Shown here: piece by piece, positions 52,117 through 60,675 of the stretch
How the letters are laid out: each line of letters begins with the position of its first letter
Numbering within the stretch: position 1 is the stretch's first letter
DNA from: Leptospira ognonensis
Lineage (GTDB): Bacteria > Spirochaetota > Leptospiria > Leptospirales > Leptospiraceae
DNA: 64,000 bases
NCBI RefSeq assembly: GCF_004770745.1
Contig: NZ_RQGD01000014.1
Coordinates: forward strand, 62,001 to 126,000
Direction of reading: 5' to 3'
The notes under the pieces: generated by a model
What the model was told of the DNA's origin: nothing
Database searches by the model: none
Seen by the model: only the letters and a program-made list of their open reading frames with translations
Program-made: the position numbers and the translations under genes

Positions 52117-53451
52117 ATGACCACTACCAGTGGCTCCTCCATATATTCCAGTGCCACTGGGCGAGCTTGGATTGAAAAAATCCTGCCACCCGCTTGGACA
52201 GAGCTATGTACAAATCTTGGGATCAAAGCTGGAGTTGTTGTACTAAAGTCTTGGGAAGATGAATCCTTTTATGAGTCCGCCTCGTTCGGTTACGGCGAGG
52301 AAGGTTTCTATTATTCCTTTCTTGCCAGAGGGGAGTCAGGCTGGAACCGCGTTAAAAATCAGATCACTCCTATACAATTCACGAGCCGGGAAACCGAACT
52401 CTTTTGCGACCCAGGCTTCGCAAGTGTCGTCGCAATTCGCGCCGGTCGGGAGAGGGAATTTGTCGGATTTCTGCTCGCGGAATGGGAAGGCGAAGAGACT
52501 CAAAATTTAGATTCCATTCTCTATTTATTTGCAGAGAAAATCAGTAAAGAGAGAGAGAATGGGAGCCCACCGGAAACGAGAGACAGTGGGCAAATAGCAG
52601 AGATAGGTTTTGAAGACAAATCGCCTTTGGTCTCGCAGATTGTTCCGAGTCTTTCGGAAAAAATGGATCTGTTTCGGCAGTCCAAAATCATGACTATCTT
52701 TGGCCCGCAAGGGAGCGGCAAAAAAACTCTGGCGAAGTGGGTTCACCACCATACAGCTTCAAATAAAACCTGCCTGTTTCTCTCATCCATTCCCGAACAC
52801 CTAGGCAAGTTAGAGAAAGCTTTGGCTGCCTGGGCTTTGGAGACGACTCCCGGAACCATGGTGTTTTCGGAACCAAAAAAATGGACCCTCGGCCAGCAGA
52901 AAATTGTATCGGATTGGGTCCAATCTTCAGAGCACCACTGCCAGATACTCTTCCTCCAATCGATCGAGGAAGGTCTTGAAATTCTGCCGGGATTCGATCG
53001 CTTTCTCAAAAAAAATTCAATTCATATTCCAGGGTTTACGTTTCTGGAAAAAAACAAATTGGAAGGCATCATCCTCTCCCTCTTTCAGGACCTTGCCAAA
53101 GAGCAGAATCGTAACGGCATGCACCTCGAGCCAGCAGCCCTGGGTTCTCTTCTTGAGAGGGACTACCCGAATCATTTTACAGATTTGAAGAACATCTTAC
53201 TCTCGGGGATTCTTAAATCGAAGGGAAATAGGATTGAAGAAATGGCGCTGGAAGGGGACATTTCAAAGCTCAATTTAGGCGTTCCTGACGCGGAAGATTT
53301 AGACTTGCGGAGTGGGATTCAAGCTTTAGAAAGGCAGAAGATATTGAATGCAATGAGAATCTTCTCGGGCAATCAGATCCGAATGGCAAAGGCACTTGGA
53401 ATTTCGCGTGGTGCCTTACAAAATAAAATGAAACAATTGGGCATACTTTAA
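52117..53451 (+). CDS. Fis-type regulator with degenerate AAA+ domain
   Basis: The ATG at 52117 is preferred over one at 52048, which lies on the second palindrome. The protein of about 444 residues has a GAF-like N-terminal part, a partial AAA+ domain with Walker A (FGPQGSGKKTLAKWVHHH) and a C-terminal Fis-type HTH (LERQKILNAMRIFSGNQIRMAKALGISRGALQNKMKQLGIL). The GAFTGA loop that contacts sigma-54 is not seen, so it is unlikely to be a standard sigma-54 activator. It is divergent from parA and GC-richer than the 22-29 kb genes. It may control replication or partition genes. Confidence 0.8.
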   Translation: MTTTSGSSIYSSATGRAWIEKILPPAWTELCTNLGIKAGVVVLKSWEDESFYESASFGYGEEGFYYSFLARGESGWNRVKNQITPIQFTSRETELFCDPGFASVVAIRAGREREFVGFLLAEWEGEETQNLDSILYLFAEKISKERENGSPPETRDSGQIAEIGFEDKSPLVSQIVPSLSEKMDLFRQSKIMTIFGPQGSGKKTLAKWVHHHTASNKTCLFLSSIPEHLGKLEKALAAWALETTPGTMVFSEPKKWTLGQQKIVSDWVQSSEHHCQILFLQSIEEGLEILPGFDRFLKKNSIHIPGFTFLEKNKLEGIILSLFQDLAKEQNRNGMHLEPAALGSLLERDYPNHFTDLKNILLSGILKSKGNRIEEMALEGDISKLNLGVPDAEDLDLRSGIQALERQKILNAMRIFSGNQIRMAKALGISRGALQNKMKQLGIL

Positions 53452-53457
53452 ACCATT

Positions 53458-54465
53458 ATGGAAGATACCGTTTACGAAGAGAGGAAAACCGCTGGGGGAT
53501 TCCTAGTAAAAGTCCGCCTCTCTAAAATGACATATGTGGTTTTTACAGAGGATGGGCCTGAAGTACCGAAGGGAGCTAAAAACAATTCAATCGTAGCAAT
53601 TGTACCCAAGGTTGGTTTTTTTGGTGAAGATTTTGATCTCTCACATTTCCATTTGGGAGAGCTTTCCTTTGTGAATGTAAAAGCAGGGAAAATGGTCATT
53701 CCTTACCAACATGGTTTTTCAAATGAGATCAAAACGATATTTTTAGGAACGGGCAGTCAAAGCGATGCACTCCCGGTTGTCATTTATCATTTTAAGAATA
53801 AGGAAGAGCTTATGCATTCCTGGGAGAAGGGAGACCAGGTCCAATTCCTTGTAGTGGATGAAGAGATCCCGAGATCAGAAATGGTCACCTTCAAAATCCG
53901 CTATCCGAGCCTAAACATTCTAGTGATCAAAAAAAGGATCAACACCTCGGCCGAATCTCTCGCGCCAAAGGTGGACCCGAAACTTGGGGAAGCGGGCAAG
54001 GGCATTGTAGATTATGATAAAGTTCGGGCCACAGATGTTGCCAGAAACTCCAACTTAAACATGCAAAGCGAAAACCCTGTTTTCTTGGCAAGGATCCACC
54101 TTCGGACCATGGAGTTGGACAAAGTCAAACAGCTCCTTTTGGACTTTAAACTTGTAGCCCAAGATGTCTCTTTTATTAGAACTTTTCTGGAAGTGATGAT
54201 TAAAAATGAATACTCCAAGCCAGAACTAGAGACCGCAAAACCGAGGCTCGTTGCTCTGAATGAAGCATTTCGACTTTCTGTTTTGATTTTGGAATTTCGT
54301 ATCGAGGATTTTGAGAAAGAACTGGAAAAAGGCTTCTCTTCGGAAATTTCGAGCATGATCTATGCGATGCTTGCCAAAGAGCAGGAGGCAGCGACTGAAA
54401 TTGAACAAGAGATCGTACTTTGGGAATGGAAACTCCGTACACGGGCGATGATGTACAAACGTTAA
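53458..54465 (+). CDS. Hypothetical protein, 335 aa
   Basis: I do not recognise this protein. It begins seven bases after the Fis-type gene and is probably co-transcribed. Residues 1-160 look beta-rich (two PilZ-like or OB-like halves: GGFLVKVRLSKMTYVVFTEDG and NVKAGKMVIPYQHGF), and residues 200-335 look helical with long Glu/Lys/Leu stretches (KQLLLDFKLVAQDVSFIRTFLE). There is no export signal. No catalytic motif is seen. Its place beside the partition genes suggests a role in plasmid-like maintenance, but this is a guess. Confidence 0.72.
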   Translation: MEDTVYEERKTAGGFLVKVRLSKMTYVVFTEDGPEVPKGAKNNSIVAIVPKVGFFGEDFDLSHFHLGELSFVNVKAGKMVIPYQHGFSNEIKTIFLGTGSQSDALPVVIYHFKNKEELMHSWEKGDQVQFLVVDEEIPRSEMVTFKIRYPSLNILVIKKRINTSAESLAPKVDPKLGEAGKGIVDYDKVRATDVARNSNLNMQSENPVFLARIHLRTMELDKVKQLLLDFKLVAQDVSFIRTFLEVMIKNEYSKPELETAKPRLVALNEAFRLSVLILEFRIEDFEKELEKGFSSEISSMIYAMLAKEQEAATEIEQEIVLWEWKLRTRAMMYKR

Positions 54466-54534
54466 AAATCTCTCAAAAATCAGAAAAAAAGCTTCCGTTT
54501 TTAGTGGAAAACCTTACATTTGAGGAAAGTAGCT

Positions 54535-55311
54535 ATGAATTTCCTCAGAAATGGACATAATTTGGCACGAATCTTGCTGGGCAATTTCGCATTTGCTCTA
54601 GGGATTCTATGCCTTTCCCCAGCTACCCTATTTGCAGAAACAGAGATCCAGCCGATAGTTCTCCCCGCTGTCGAACTTATAACGCCAGTGTTACTTGCTC
54701 ATGGAGTAGTCTCGGAAGTGGTCGTGCCCGAGACAGAAACGAACATAGCTGTTTCACAATCGTCTGCCAAAATCGAATCCTCTGATTTGAAACGCCGTCC
54801 TGGCCATTGCCTGGCACAACCAATCGGCTCTACCGCCACAGCTTTGGACTCCCTTTTTGCCAATGACTGCCGAAGCGTCTCTGAGAGGGCAGTTAGTTCC
54901 CTTTCGCAAAAAAACGAACCTGGTGCCAAAACTTCCGATTTAAAATCGGTTGCCAATCTAGGTCTCCTTGCTTTTTTTGAAATATGTCTCAGCCAAAGCG
55001 AGTTGCCTTCCAAAAATTTATCAACGCCATGCGCAAACTCTCCATCGAAGTCAATGATACGGAAATCTGCAAACGACTCGAGATCCTTATGGCCACTAGC
55101 AAAGACGATCTCCCTTTGGCACAGGTCAATCTCCTGCTTACTGATCCCAAGAACTTCGATCCTAGAAGCATCGCCGAGCCGTTTACACAATATGTCCGAC
55201 ATTTCATCTATATGGTTAAGCGAAACGGACGAGTACCCGCTGATTTGGGTGGAAATGATGGCAGTAACGCCGCCAACCCTTCTGGGGAAGTTAGAGACAA
55301 CCAAAAGCTAG
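54535..55311 (+). CDS. Possible exported protein, overlaps the next gene heavily
   Basis: The ATG at 54535 has an excellent ribosome site (GAGGAAAG) and begins a convincing signal peptide (NFAFALGILCLSPATLFA). About 150 residues look plausible, but after 54984 the frame runs over the better-supported basic protein in another frame for over 300 bases, and its last third looks like shadow sequence (rich in Ser/Trp/Ile with no pattern). Either only the first part matters, or a frameshift has joined it to noise. No family is recognised. Confidence 0.35.
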   Translation: MNFLRNGHNLARILLGNFAFALGILCLSPATLFAETEIQPIVLPAVELITPVLLAHGVVSEVVVPETETNIAVSQSSAKIESSDLKRRPGHCLAQPIGSTATALDSLFANDCRSVSERAVSSLSQKNEPGAKTSDLKSVANLGLLAFFEICLSQSELPSKNLSTPCANSPSKSMIRKSANDSRSLWPLAKTISLWHRSISCLLIPRTSILEASPSRLHNMSDISSIWLSETDEYPLIWVEMMAVTPPTLLGKLETTKS

Positions 55312-55379
55312 GATCGGGTAAAAAGTCCTCGTCTGCCCCAAAAAAGAAAGCCTCTAGCAAAAAATCTCTGAAAAAATAA
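54984..55379 (+). CDS. Small basic-tailed hypothetical protein, 131 aa
   Basis: This 131-residue frame has natural codon use and a helix-rich sequence (VAFQKFINAMRKLSIEVNDTEICKRLEILMA) with a Gly/Asn linker and a Lys/Ser tail (KKSSSAPKKKASSKKSLKK) that resembles nucleic-acid-binding tails. The weak ribosome site and the overlap with the exported-protein frame lower confidence slightly. It carries an eleven-base partial match to the second palindrome at 55192-55202. Function is unknown. Confidence 0.65.
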   Translation: MSQPKRVAFQKFINAMRKLSIEVNDTEICKRLEILMATSKDDLPLAQVNLLLTDPKNFDPRSIAEPFTQYVRHFIYMVKRNGRVPADLGGNDGSNAANPSGEVRDNQKLGSGKKSSSAPKKKASSKKSLKK

Positions 55380-55491
55380 CCGCTTCTCACAAACAACATC
55401 TCTCCCTGTGCTACATACAGGGCCAAACGACTAGATCCTCTCCCCAACCTGTCCTTCCTTTGCTTTTCCCGAAATAGACATGAAAACCTTT

Positions 55492-55515
55492 TAACTGCTT
55501 TTATTTAGGCAGTTA
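55492..55515. terminator. Hairpin TAACTGC/GCAGTTA
   Basis: A perfect seven-base inverted repeat with a ten-base T-rich loop lies about 110 bases after the small basic gene. No clean T-tract follows, so termination is uncertain. Confidence 0.35.
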
Positions 55516-55653
55516 TATTCCTTCTCAACCGCCAAAGGCAGAAAATCAAAAAACATAGACAGAGTTATGCTTATTTATGGGCATTTAGTACAAAATCTGG
55601 CAGATCTGGCAAATGCCTCCCGGTTGGCAATTGTTTTTGGCATTTAGGTAGCA

Positions 55654-55872
55654 ATGACGAAAAGCAGTCGATTCCTTGGAGCGTTCCTCAGAAAGCCGCA
55701 AGACCATTCTAAGGCGGTTCTGGCGATGGGACAGGTGATAGCCAAAGTGGGAGACATGCTTTTCCTTCTCTCTGCACACAAACGAAAACCAACTCTGTGG
55801 TTTCTGGAAAAAACATTACCATCCTATGCCGGAAAGTGGACGATTGCCAACTGTCCAAATTCCGACAGCTAG
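55654..55872 (+). CDS. Doubtful small ORF, 72 aa
   Basis: The frame begins at ATG after AGGTAG and codes for a basic, moderately hydrophobic peptide (KAVLAMGQVIAKVGDMLFLL). No family is recognised. Codon use and surroundings do not strongly support it, but it is the best candidate in the long gap. Confidence 0.2.
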   Translation: MTKSSRFLGAFLRKPQDHSKAVLAMGQVIAKVGDMLFLLSAHKRKPTLWFLEKTLPSYAGKWTIANCPNSDS

Positions 55873-56217
55873 GGAGGATCCCAAGGAGCTTCGTAAGAAT
55901 ATCTAGGTTTTATTTGGTCTATATGTGCAATTGCGTTCGAAAGTCTTCTAGGGGCTTGCTCGTCCAGTGCATGAGGCGGAAACATACTTTGGGCAGGGAA
56001 ATTGAAAGCGGGAACTGCCGAAAACTTGCCATTTGGGATGGTTTTTCTTTCCAATCAACAGGGAAATGCTGTAAGCAGGTCGGGAGGCAAAAAGGTCTCC
56101 AAAAGCAGCAAAATACTGCCATTATGACATGTGTATGAAGCCTTCCTGCGCATGCGATTCCGTCATAGTATTGAATAATGCTTTACGCCTGCCTGCTCTA
56201 CGCGCTACTCTCGCCGC

Positions 56218-56433
56218 ATGGCAGAAACAATCCGCTTGCGTGTAAAATGCCACGCATGCTCGAATTTAATTGAGGGAACGGCAAAATATGGCTCTGGGCA
56301 TTTCGTTCCAGAGGGAATCGTCTTTGATTTTGTGGCCGTAGGAAAGGTAGAAGGGGCTCAAGGGAGAAGGGTTAAGGCAGAAGTGACCTGCACCTGTCCC
56401 AACTGCGGAGTCAAGTGCAAATACAACGTCTAG
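56218..56433 (+). CDS. Small Cys-rich zinc-ribbon-like protein
   Basis: This 71-residue protein has two CxxC knuckles: CHAC near residues 11-14 and CPNC near 61-64, with extra Cys at CTC and VKC. It could bind one zinc ion in a ribbon fold. The remainder is a beta-rich stretch (GIVFDFVAVGKVEGAQGRRVKAEV). No ribosome site is evident at the ATG. Function is unknown. Confidence 0.7.
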   Translation: MAETIRLRVKCHACSNLIEGTAKYGSGHFVPEGIVFDFVAVGKVEGAQGRRVKAEVTCTCPNCGVKCKYNV

Positions 56434-56522
56434 GTGCTGTTGAGAAAGCGGAATTTATGATGAAAAGTAGCATAATGATGCCCAATAATAGGCAAGATAA
56501 AGTGTAAACTATAAGGCACTTA

Positions 56523-58034
56523 ATGATTTTTACTACTCCATTATATGTAATCTTTATCGTCTTTTTAATGCTGTCTTTTTTGCCACTAAATGTCTACTTT
56601 GTTTATTTGGTCAAAAAACTGCGCTTTAATAAGCAGATATATGTGGTTTTTAGGGCGTATATACTGCTTATATTTAGTCTTTTGTTTTATTCTTCTTGGA
56701 ATCCCAAATATTTGGTGCTCATGGTATGGGTAGCCGCCTTCGATTTTTCCATTTCTCAGTGGATGCAGGAAGAGAGGGCGAGAAAACATAGGAAGTGGCT
56801 ATTGGCTCTGTCTCTAGCCAATAACTTAGGTGTTCTTATTGCATTTAAATATTTAGGTTTTTTCGAAGAAAGTCTTGTTGGCCTCATCCACTTACTTGGA
56901 ATGGAAGCTCACATTGAGATTTTGCGTTTGGTATTGCCTGTCGGGATATCTTTCTATATCTTTCAGTCGATTTCCTATATTGTCGATATTTACCGTGGCA
57001 TTCTGCCTCCTGAGCGAAATTTTTTCTACTATTTGTTTTATCTCTCCTTTTTCCCTCAGCTCGTGGCAGGTCCTATCGTGCAGGCAAAGGTGTTTCTGCC
57101 CCAAATCCGACGGATGAAACCCATCTCTCCGTTAAATCTGAAAATGGCCCTATTCCTCCTCCTTTTGGGTGCTTTTAAGAAGTCGGTTCTTGCGGACCAC
57201 TTAGCAATCACCGCCGATTTTTCCTTTTCCCATATAATGGACGTGGACCGAAAATTTCTATGGTTGGGTCTTCTCTCCTATACGGGGCAGATTTATTGTG
57301 ATTTTTCTGGGTATACGGATATTGCCCTTGGATCGGCACTTATATTCGGGTTCCGGTTGCCTGAAAATTTTCGAATGCCCTATCTAGCTCGAGGGTTTTC
57401 CGATTTCTGGCGGCGCTGGCATATCTCTTTATCGAGTTGGTTGAAAAGTTATCTCTATATACCGATAGGCGGGAACAGGCATGGCGGATTGCGCACGTAT
57501 AGGAACCTAATGATCGTAATGTTGCTTGGCGGATTGTGGCACGGGGCAAATTGGAATTTCATCGTTTGGGGACTTGGTCATGGTATACTTTTATCACTAG
57601 AAAAAGGGATAAAGGACCTACTCCAAATGTCAAAGTATTGGAAAGTTTGGCTCGAAGGAAAATGGGCACGAATTTTTGTCGGGATAGGATCCTGGTTATT
57701 CACTTTTGTTTCTGTTTCCCTTTTGTGGATATTCTTCCGAAGCACAAAATTTAGTGATTCCCTGTGCTATCTACAGGGCCTTTTTATCAAAAATGGCGAT
57801 ATTTCGATCTCTTACACCCAGGAAATGGTAACAATTTGGTGTTTACTTGCCATTGTGCTTGGTCATATATTAGGGGATCGGTATGTGAAACGATGGTCTA
57901 AATTGGAACGAGACAAATCAAGAAAACAAACGCCCGTAAGGTATATGTTCCTTGGAGCCCTATTTTCATTGGGTTTTATTGCTGTCGTACTGATGTCTGG
58001 AAATAGTTTGCCATTCGTTTATTTTGTATTTTGA
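56523..58034 (+). CDS. MBOAT-family O-acyltransferase (AlgI-like)
   Basis: This 503-residue protein has about 10-12 membrane helices. The conserved MBOAT block is at about 290-350: ARGFSDFWRRWHISLSSWLKSYLYIPIGGNR, then MLLGGLWHGANWNFIVWGLGHG with the catalytic His. The length and motif order match AlgI/DltB-type O-acyltransferases, which move acetyl or acyl groups across the membrane to extracytoplasmic glycans. AAGG lies just before the ATG. It overlaps the following SGNH gene by four bases, making the pair an acylation unit. Confidence 0.93.
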   Translation: MIFTTPLYVIFIVFLMLSFLPLNVYFVYLVKKLRFNKQIYVVFRAYILLIFSLLFYSSWNPKYLVLMVWVAAFDFSISQWMQEERARKHRKWLLALSLANNLGVLIAFKYLGFFEESLVGLIHLLGMEAHIEILRLVLPVGISFYIFQSISYIVDIYRGILPPERNFFYYLFYLSFFPQLVAGPIVQAKVFLPQIRRMKPISPLNLKMALFLLLLGAFKKSVLADHLAITADFSFSHIMDVDRKFLWLGLLSYTGQIYCDFSGYTDIALGSALIFGFRLPENFRMPYLARGFSDFWRRWHISLSSWLKSYLYIPIGGNRHGGLRTYRNLMIVMLLGGLWHGANWNFIVWGLGHGILLSLEKGIKDLLQMSKYWKVWLEGKWARIFVGIGSWLFTFVSVSLLWIFFRSTKFSDSLCYLQGLFIKNGDISISYTQEMVTIWCLLAIVLGHILGDRYVKRWSKLERDKSRKQTPVRYMFLGALFSLGFIAVVLMSGNSLPFVYFVF

Positions 58035-59572
58035 TGAATAAATATAAAACAAATATCATTCTGATCCTCTCCTTCGTTGTGAGCCTTTTTTTATTCGATT
58101 GGGCATTCTTCCGAACAGGGCAATACTTACTTCCCAATGAATCACCCTGGAATACGAATCACTTTTTCAATTTCTTGTACGAATACCAACGAATTAGCCG
58201 AACGGAAAAAACGAAGCCCCGCATCTTAGTATTGGGTAGCTCAATTGCCTATTATTCAATTTCCGCAGAACTATTGTCAGCTGAATTGAAGGTTCGTACC
58301 GGTATCGATTATGAAATCATATACCTCGCATATGCTGGGAATAGCCCCTTGTATGTATATTTGCTTTTAGGCTGGTTGTTCCCGCTTAAACCAGATTTAG
58401 TTGTGTATCCTATTAATTTTATCGACTATCGGCTTCATCGAACCTATGTAATGTTCCCGGAGGGAAAAAATGAGGATGTGGATGAACAGATTCTCAATAG
58501 GGATGCATTGTCCTTTGCCGAAGCGCCTCAATCTCTATGGGTATTCCCTTGGGAGACTCTGAGCGAAGTTGGTAGTTCCATGGACATGGCCGAAAAGGCA
58601 AAATATTTTTTCGCGGGACTTTTCTCTTTTTATAAGGATCAGGATTTTTATCTCACGAATTTGCAAAATATTTACAACCATAGGTTTGGCAGAAATACAA
58701 GTTACCATGCCTATATGGGCGTGAATATTCCGGAAGGAATCAATGCCTTAGGCTGGACTGGTAAAAAATTTTCATTCTACCCTATTGAAAAAATGAAGGT
58801 GGGAAAGGAAGGGATTTGGCTTGAGATCACTCCGTTCCTTTTGCGAGAAGGCAAGGTGGAGCTCGTTTTTACTACTGATTCTGGAAGAAAACAAGTCGTT
58901 ACGTTTGATTCCTCGGGCTGGAAACAGGTCTTTCTGGAACCGAGGTTTTTTGATTTTAAAGAAATGGTAACGGCAGAACTTTCAAGTGTTTGGTATGCCA
59001 ATTCGGCAATGGGGGCATATCTAGATTATCATTTAGATCCCATGGGTGTGCGATTGCAGCAGACTTTTGGCCTCGCTTCGCCTCCGAAAAATGAGCAGTA
59101 CAGTCGACCAAAGCGAAGCGAAGACTTTCGGTATATAAGCATGGATGATGCGCAGTATGAATCTTATTTTTATTATCGCTTGTTAGAAGGATTAGAGCTA
59201 CGGCCTGGCATTGGATATTTGGTCGCATTGGAAAAGGCTAAAAAGCGAATTGCGAAGGAAAAATTTCGACCCGTCTTCCATTTCGCATATTTGAAAAAAA
59301 TTTCCCAGATTTTTGAAGCCAAGGGAATTCCCTTGCTCATAGTGAATAACCCAGAAAATCCACTGTCTTTATCTTGGTATGAGAACTCGGATTGGTATGA
59401 GGGTTATTTGAAATTTCTTGGCTCCCTTGCATCACAAAGCGTACACGTTTCCGATATGCGTCACGATCTCCCCATGCAAGGATTTTCCGACTTCCATCAC
59501 TTTACCTATCCAGGAATGGAGCAAATGAATCCGATTTATGCAAAGGAGATCGTAAATCTCTTTTCTAAATAG
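58031..59572 (+). CDS. SGNH-like protein of DUF1574 type, partner of MBOAT
   Basis: This 513-residue protein has an N-terminal membrane anchor (TNIILILSFVVSLFLFDWAFF) and an extracytoplasmic SGNH-like domain: block I LVLGSSIAYYSI with the candidate nucleophile Ser, a middle Asn block and block V DFHHFTYPG near the C-terminus with a D-x-H pair. Leptospira carries several such DUF1574 genes. It would transfer or remove the acyl group at the glycan. It overlaps the MBOAT gene by four bases. Confidence 0.82.
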   Translation: MMNKYKTNIILILSFVVSLFLFDWAFFRTGQYLLPNESPWNTNHFFNFLYEYQRISRTEKTKPRILVLGSSIAYYSISAELLSAELKVRTGIDYEIIYLAYAGNSPLYVYLLLGWLFPLKPDLVVYPINFIDYRLHRTYVMFPEGKNEDVDEQILNRDALSFAEAPQSLWVFPWETLSEVGSSMDMAEKAKYFFAGLFSFYKDQDFYLTNLQNIYNHRFGRNTSYHAYMGVNIPEGINALGWTGKKFSFYPIEKMKVGKEGIWLEITPFLLREGKVELVFTTDSGRKQVVTFDSSGWKQVFLEPRFFDFKEMVTAELSSVWYANSAMGAYLDYHLDPMGVRLQQTFGLASPPKNEQYSRPKRSEDFRYISMDDAQYESYFYYRLLEGLELRPGIGYLVALEKAKKRIAKEKFRPVFHFAYLKKISQIFEAKGIPLLIVNNPENPLSLSWYENSDWYEGYLKFLGSLASQSVHVSDMRHDLPMQGFSDFHHFTYPGMEQMNPIYAKEIVNLFSK

Positions 59573-59609
59573 CCTCTTTTTTAGACCTTACGAATAGTTA
59601 AGGAATTTT

Positions 59610-60665
59610 ATGGAAAAAATCAAGGTTGGGGTCCTAGGAGCCACAGGTTCCGTAGGCCAAAGATTTATACAGCTACTGGAAAATCATCCATTCTTCACAG
59701 TCTCCCATCTGGCAGCTTCTGAACGAAGTGCGGGGCAATCGTATGGTGAAGTTATGAAGTCAAAATGGAAGATTTCATCTGATATACCCGATTATGCGAA
59801 AGGTATTATGATTTCGCTTCCGAAACCAGCTGATACAATGGGCGTTAGCTTAGTATTTAGTGGTCTTGATTCGTCAATCGCTGGTGAGGTGGAGACAGAA
59901 TATGCAAATGCTGGTGTCATCGTAATCTCAAATTCAAAAAATCATAGAATGGTACCAAACGTACCTCTCCTTTCTGCAGAAGTAAATGCGGATCATCTTG
60001 AGGTTTTGAAATCTCAAAGCACGAGTGGAAAAATCATTACTAACTCGAACTGTACGATCATGGGTGTGACCATTTCTCTAAAGCCATTATTTGACAAGTT
60101 TGGTTTAGAGTCAGTCATGCTCTTTTCCATGCAGGCGATTTCTGGCGCAGGTTATCCGGGTGTTCCAACGATGGACATACTTGGCAATGTAGTTCCTTAT
60201 ATTAGCGGGGAAGAGGATAAAGCAGAAGAAGAGCCACAGAAGTGTTTAGGAACTGTAGAAAATGGTAAAATCAAACATGCGGATTTTAAAATTTCCGCTC
60301 ATTGCAATCGAGTGCCGGTGTTTGACGGTCATACCGTTTGTGTCAGTGCTAAGTTCAAAAAGAAGCCAAGTAAAAATGATATTCTAGCAGCTTGGAAAGA
60401 GTTTGCAGGAGAGCCGCAGAAGATGAAGCTTCCTCTCGCTCCTGAGCAGACCATCGTATATCGCGAAGAGAACGATCGCCCGCAACCAAGATTGGATCTG
60501 GAAACTGGTAGAGGTATGTCAACTGTAGTAGGAAGACTTCGCGAAGATTCTATTTTGGATTGGAAGTGGGTTGTGCTCTCGCATAACACGATCAGAGGTG
60601 CTGCAGGTGCTGCCCTCTTGAATGCCGAGTTACTTTATCAAAAGGGTCTCATCCCAAAGGGATAA
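59610..60665 (+). CDS. asd: Aspartate-semialdehyde dehydrogenase (archaeal/fungal type)
   Basis: This 351-residue enzyme has [14 protein letters not shown] for NADP binding, catalytic Cys in SNCTIMG, the helix [13 protein letters not shown] and the His in [14 protein letters not shown]. It reduces aspartyl phosphate to aspartate semialdehyde, feeding lysine, diaminopimelate, threonine and methionine synthesis. Its sequence is of the archaeal/fungal class rather than the E. coli class. AAGGAA precedes the ATG. In L. interrogans this gene is on the small chromosome. Confidence 0.95.
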   Translation: MEKIKVGVLGATGSVGQRFIQLLENHPFFTVSHLAASERSAGQSYGEVMKSKWKISSDIPDYAKGIMISLPKPADTMGVSLVFSGLDSSIAGEVETEYANAGVIVISNSKNHRMVPNVPLLSAEVNADHLEVLKSQSTSGKIITNSNCTIMGVTISLKPLFDKFGLESVMLFSMQAISGAGYPGVPTMDILGNVVPYISGEEDKAEEEPQKCLGTVENGKIKHADFKISAHCNRVPVFDGHTVCVSAKFKKKPSKNDILAAWKEFAGEPQKMKLPLAPEQTIVYREENDRPQPRLDLETGRGMSTVVGRLREDSILDWKWVVLSHNTIRGAAGAALLNAELLYQKGLIPKG

Positions 60666-60675
60666 ATCAAAGGAA

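Larger units (their letters stand above)
55380..56217. other. 838-bp mostly non-coding stretch
   Basis: I see no convincing gene. Short hairpins occur at 55404-55422 (CCCTGT/ACAGGG) and 55492-55515 (TAACTGC/GCAGTTA, ten-base loop). Many TTGGCA, TGCCA and CTGGCA words occur between 55595 and 56120, some in inverted pairs, but no regular spacing. A small frame at 55654-55872 with a fair ribosome site (AGGTAG) is the only candidate protein. It could be a decayed gene, control DNA, or an island edge. Confidence 0.6.

Noticed and set aside
54699..55304. Minus-strand 201-codon frame
   Set aside because: It needs a TTG start, has no ribosome site and opposes a better frame (54984-55379); it reads like shadow sequence.
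55797..56138. 113-codon frame in the long gap
   Set aside because: Unusual Cys/Arg/Lys composition with no ribosome site and no family; treated as chance.
57759..57780. 22-base word nearly identical to the hairpin at 55403-55424
   Set aside because: Two mismatches, lies in the MBOAT coding sequence in a frame that fits the protein; likely coincidence.
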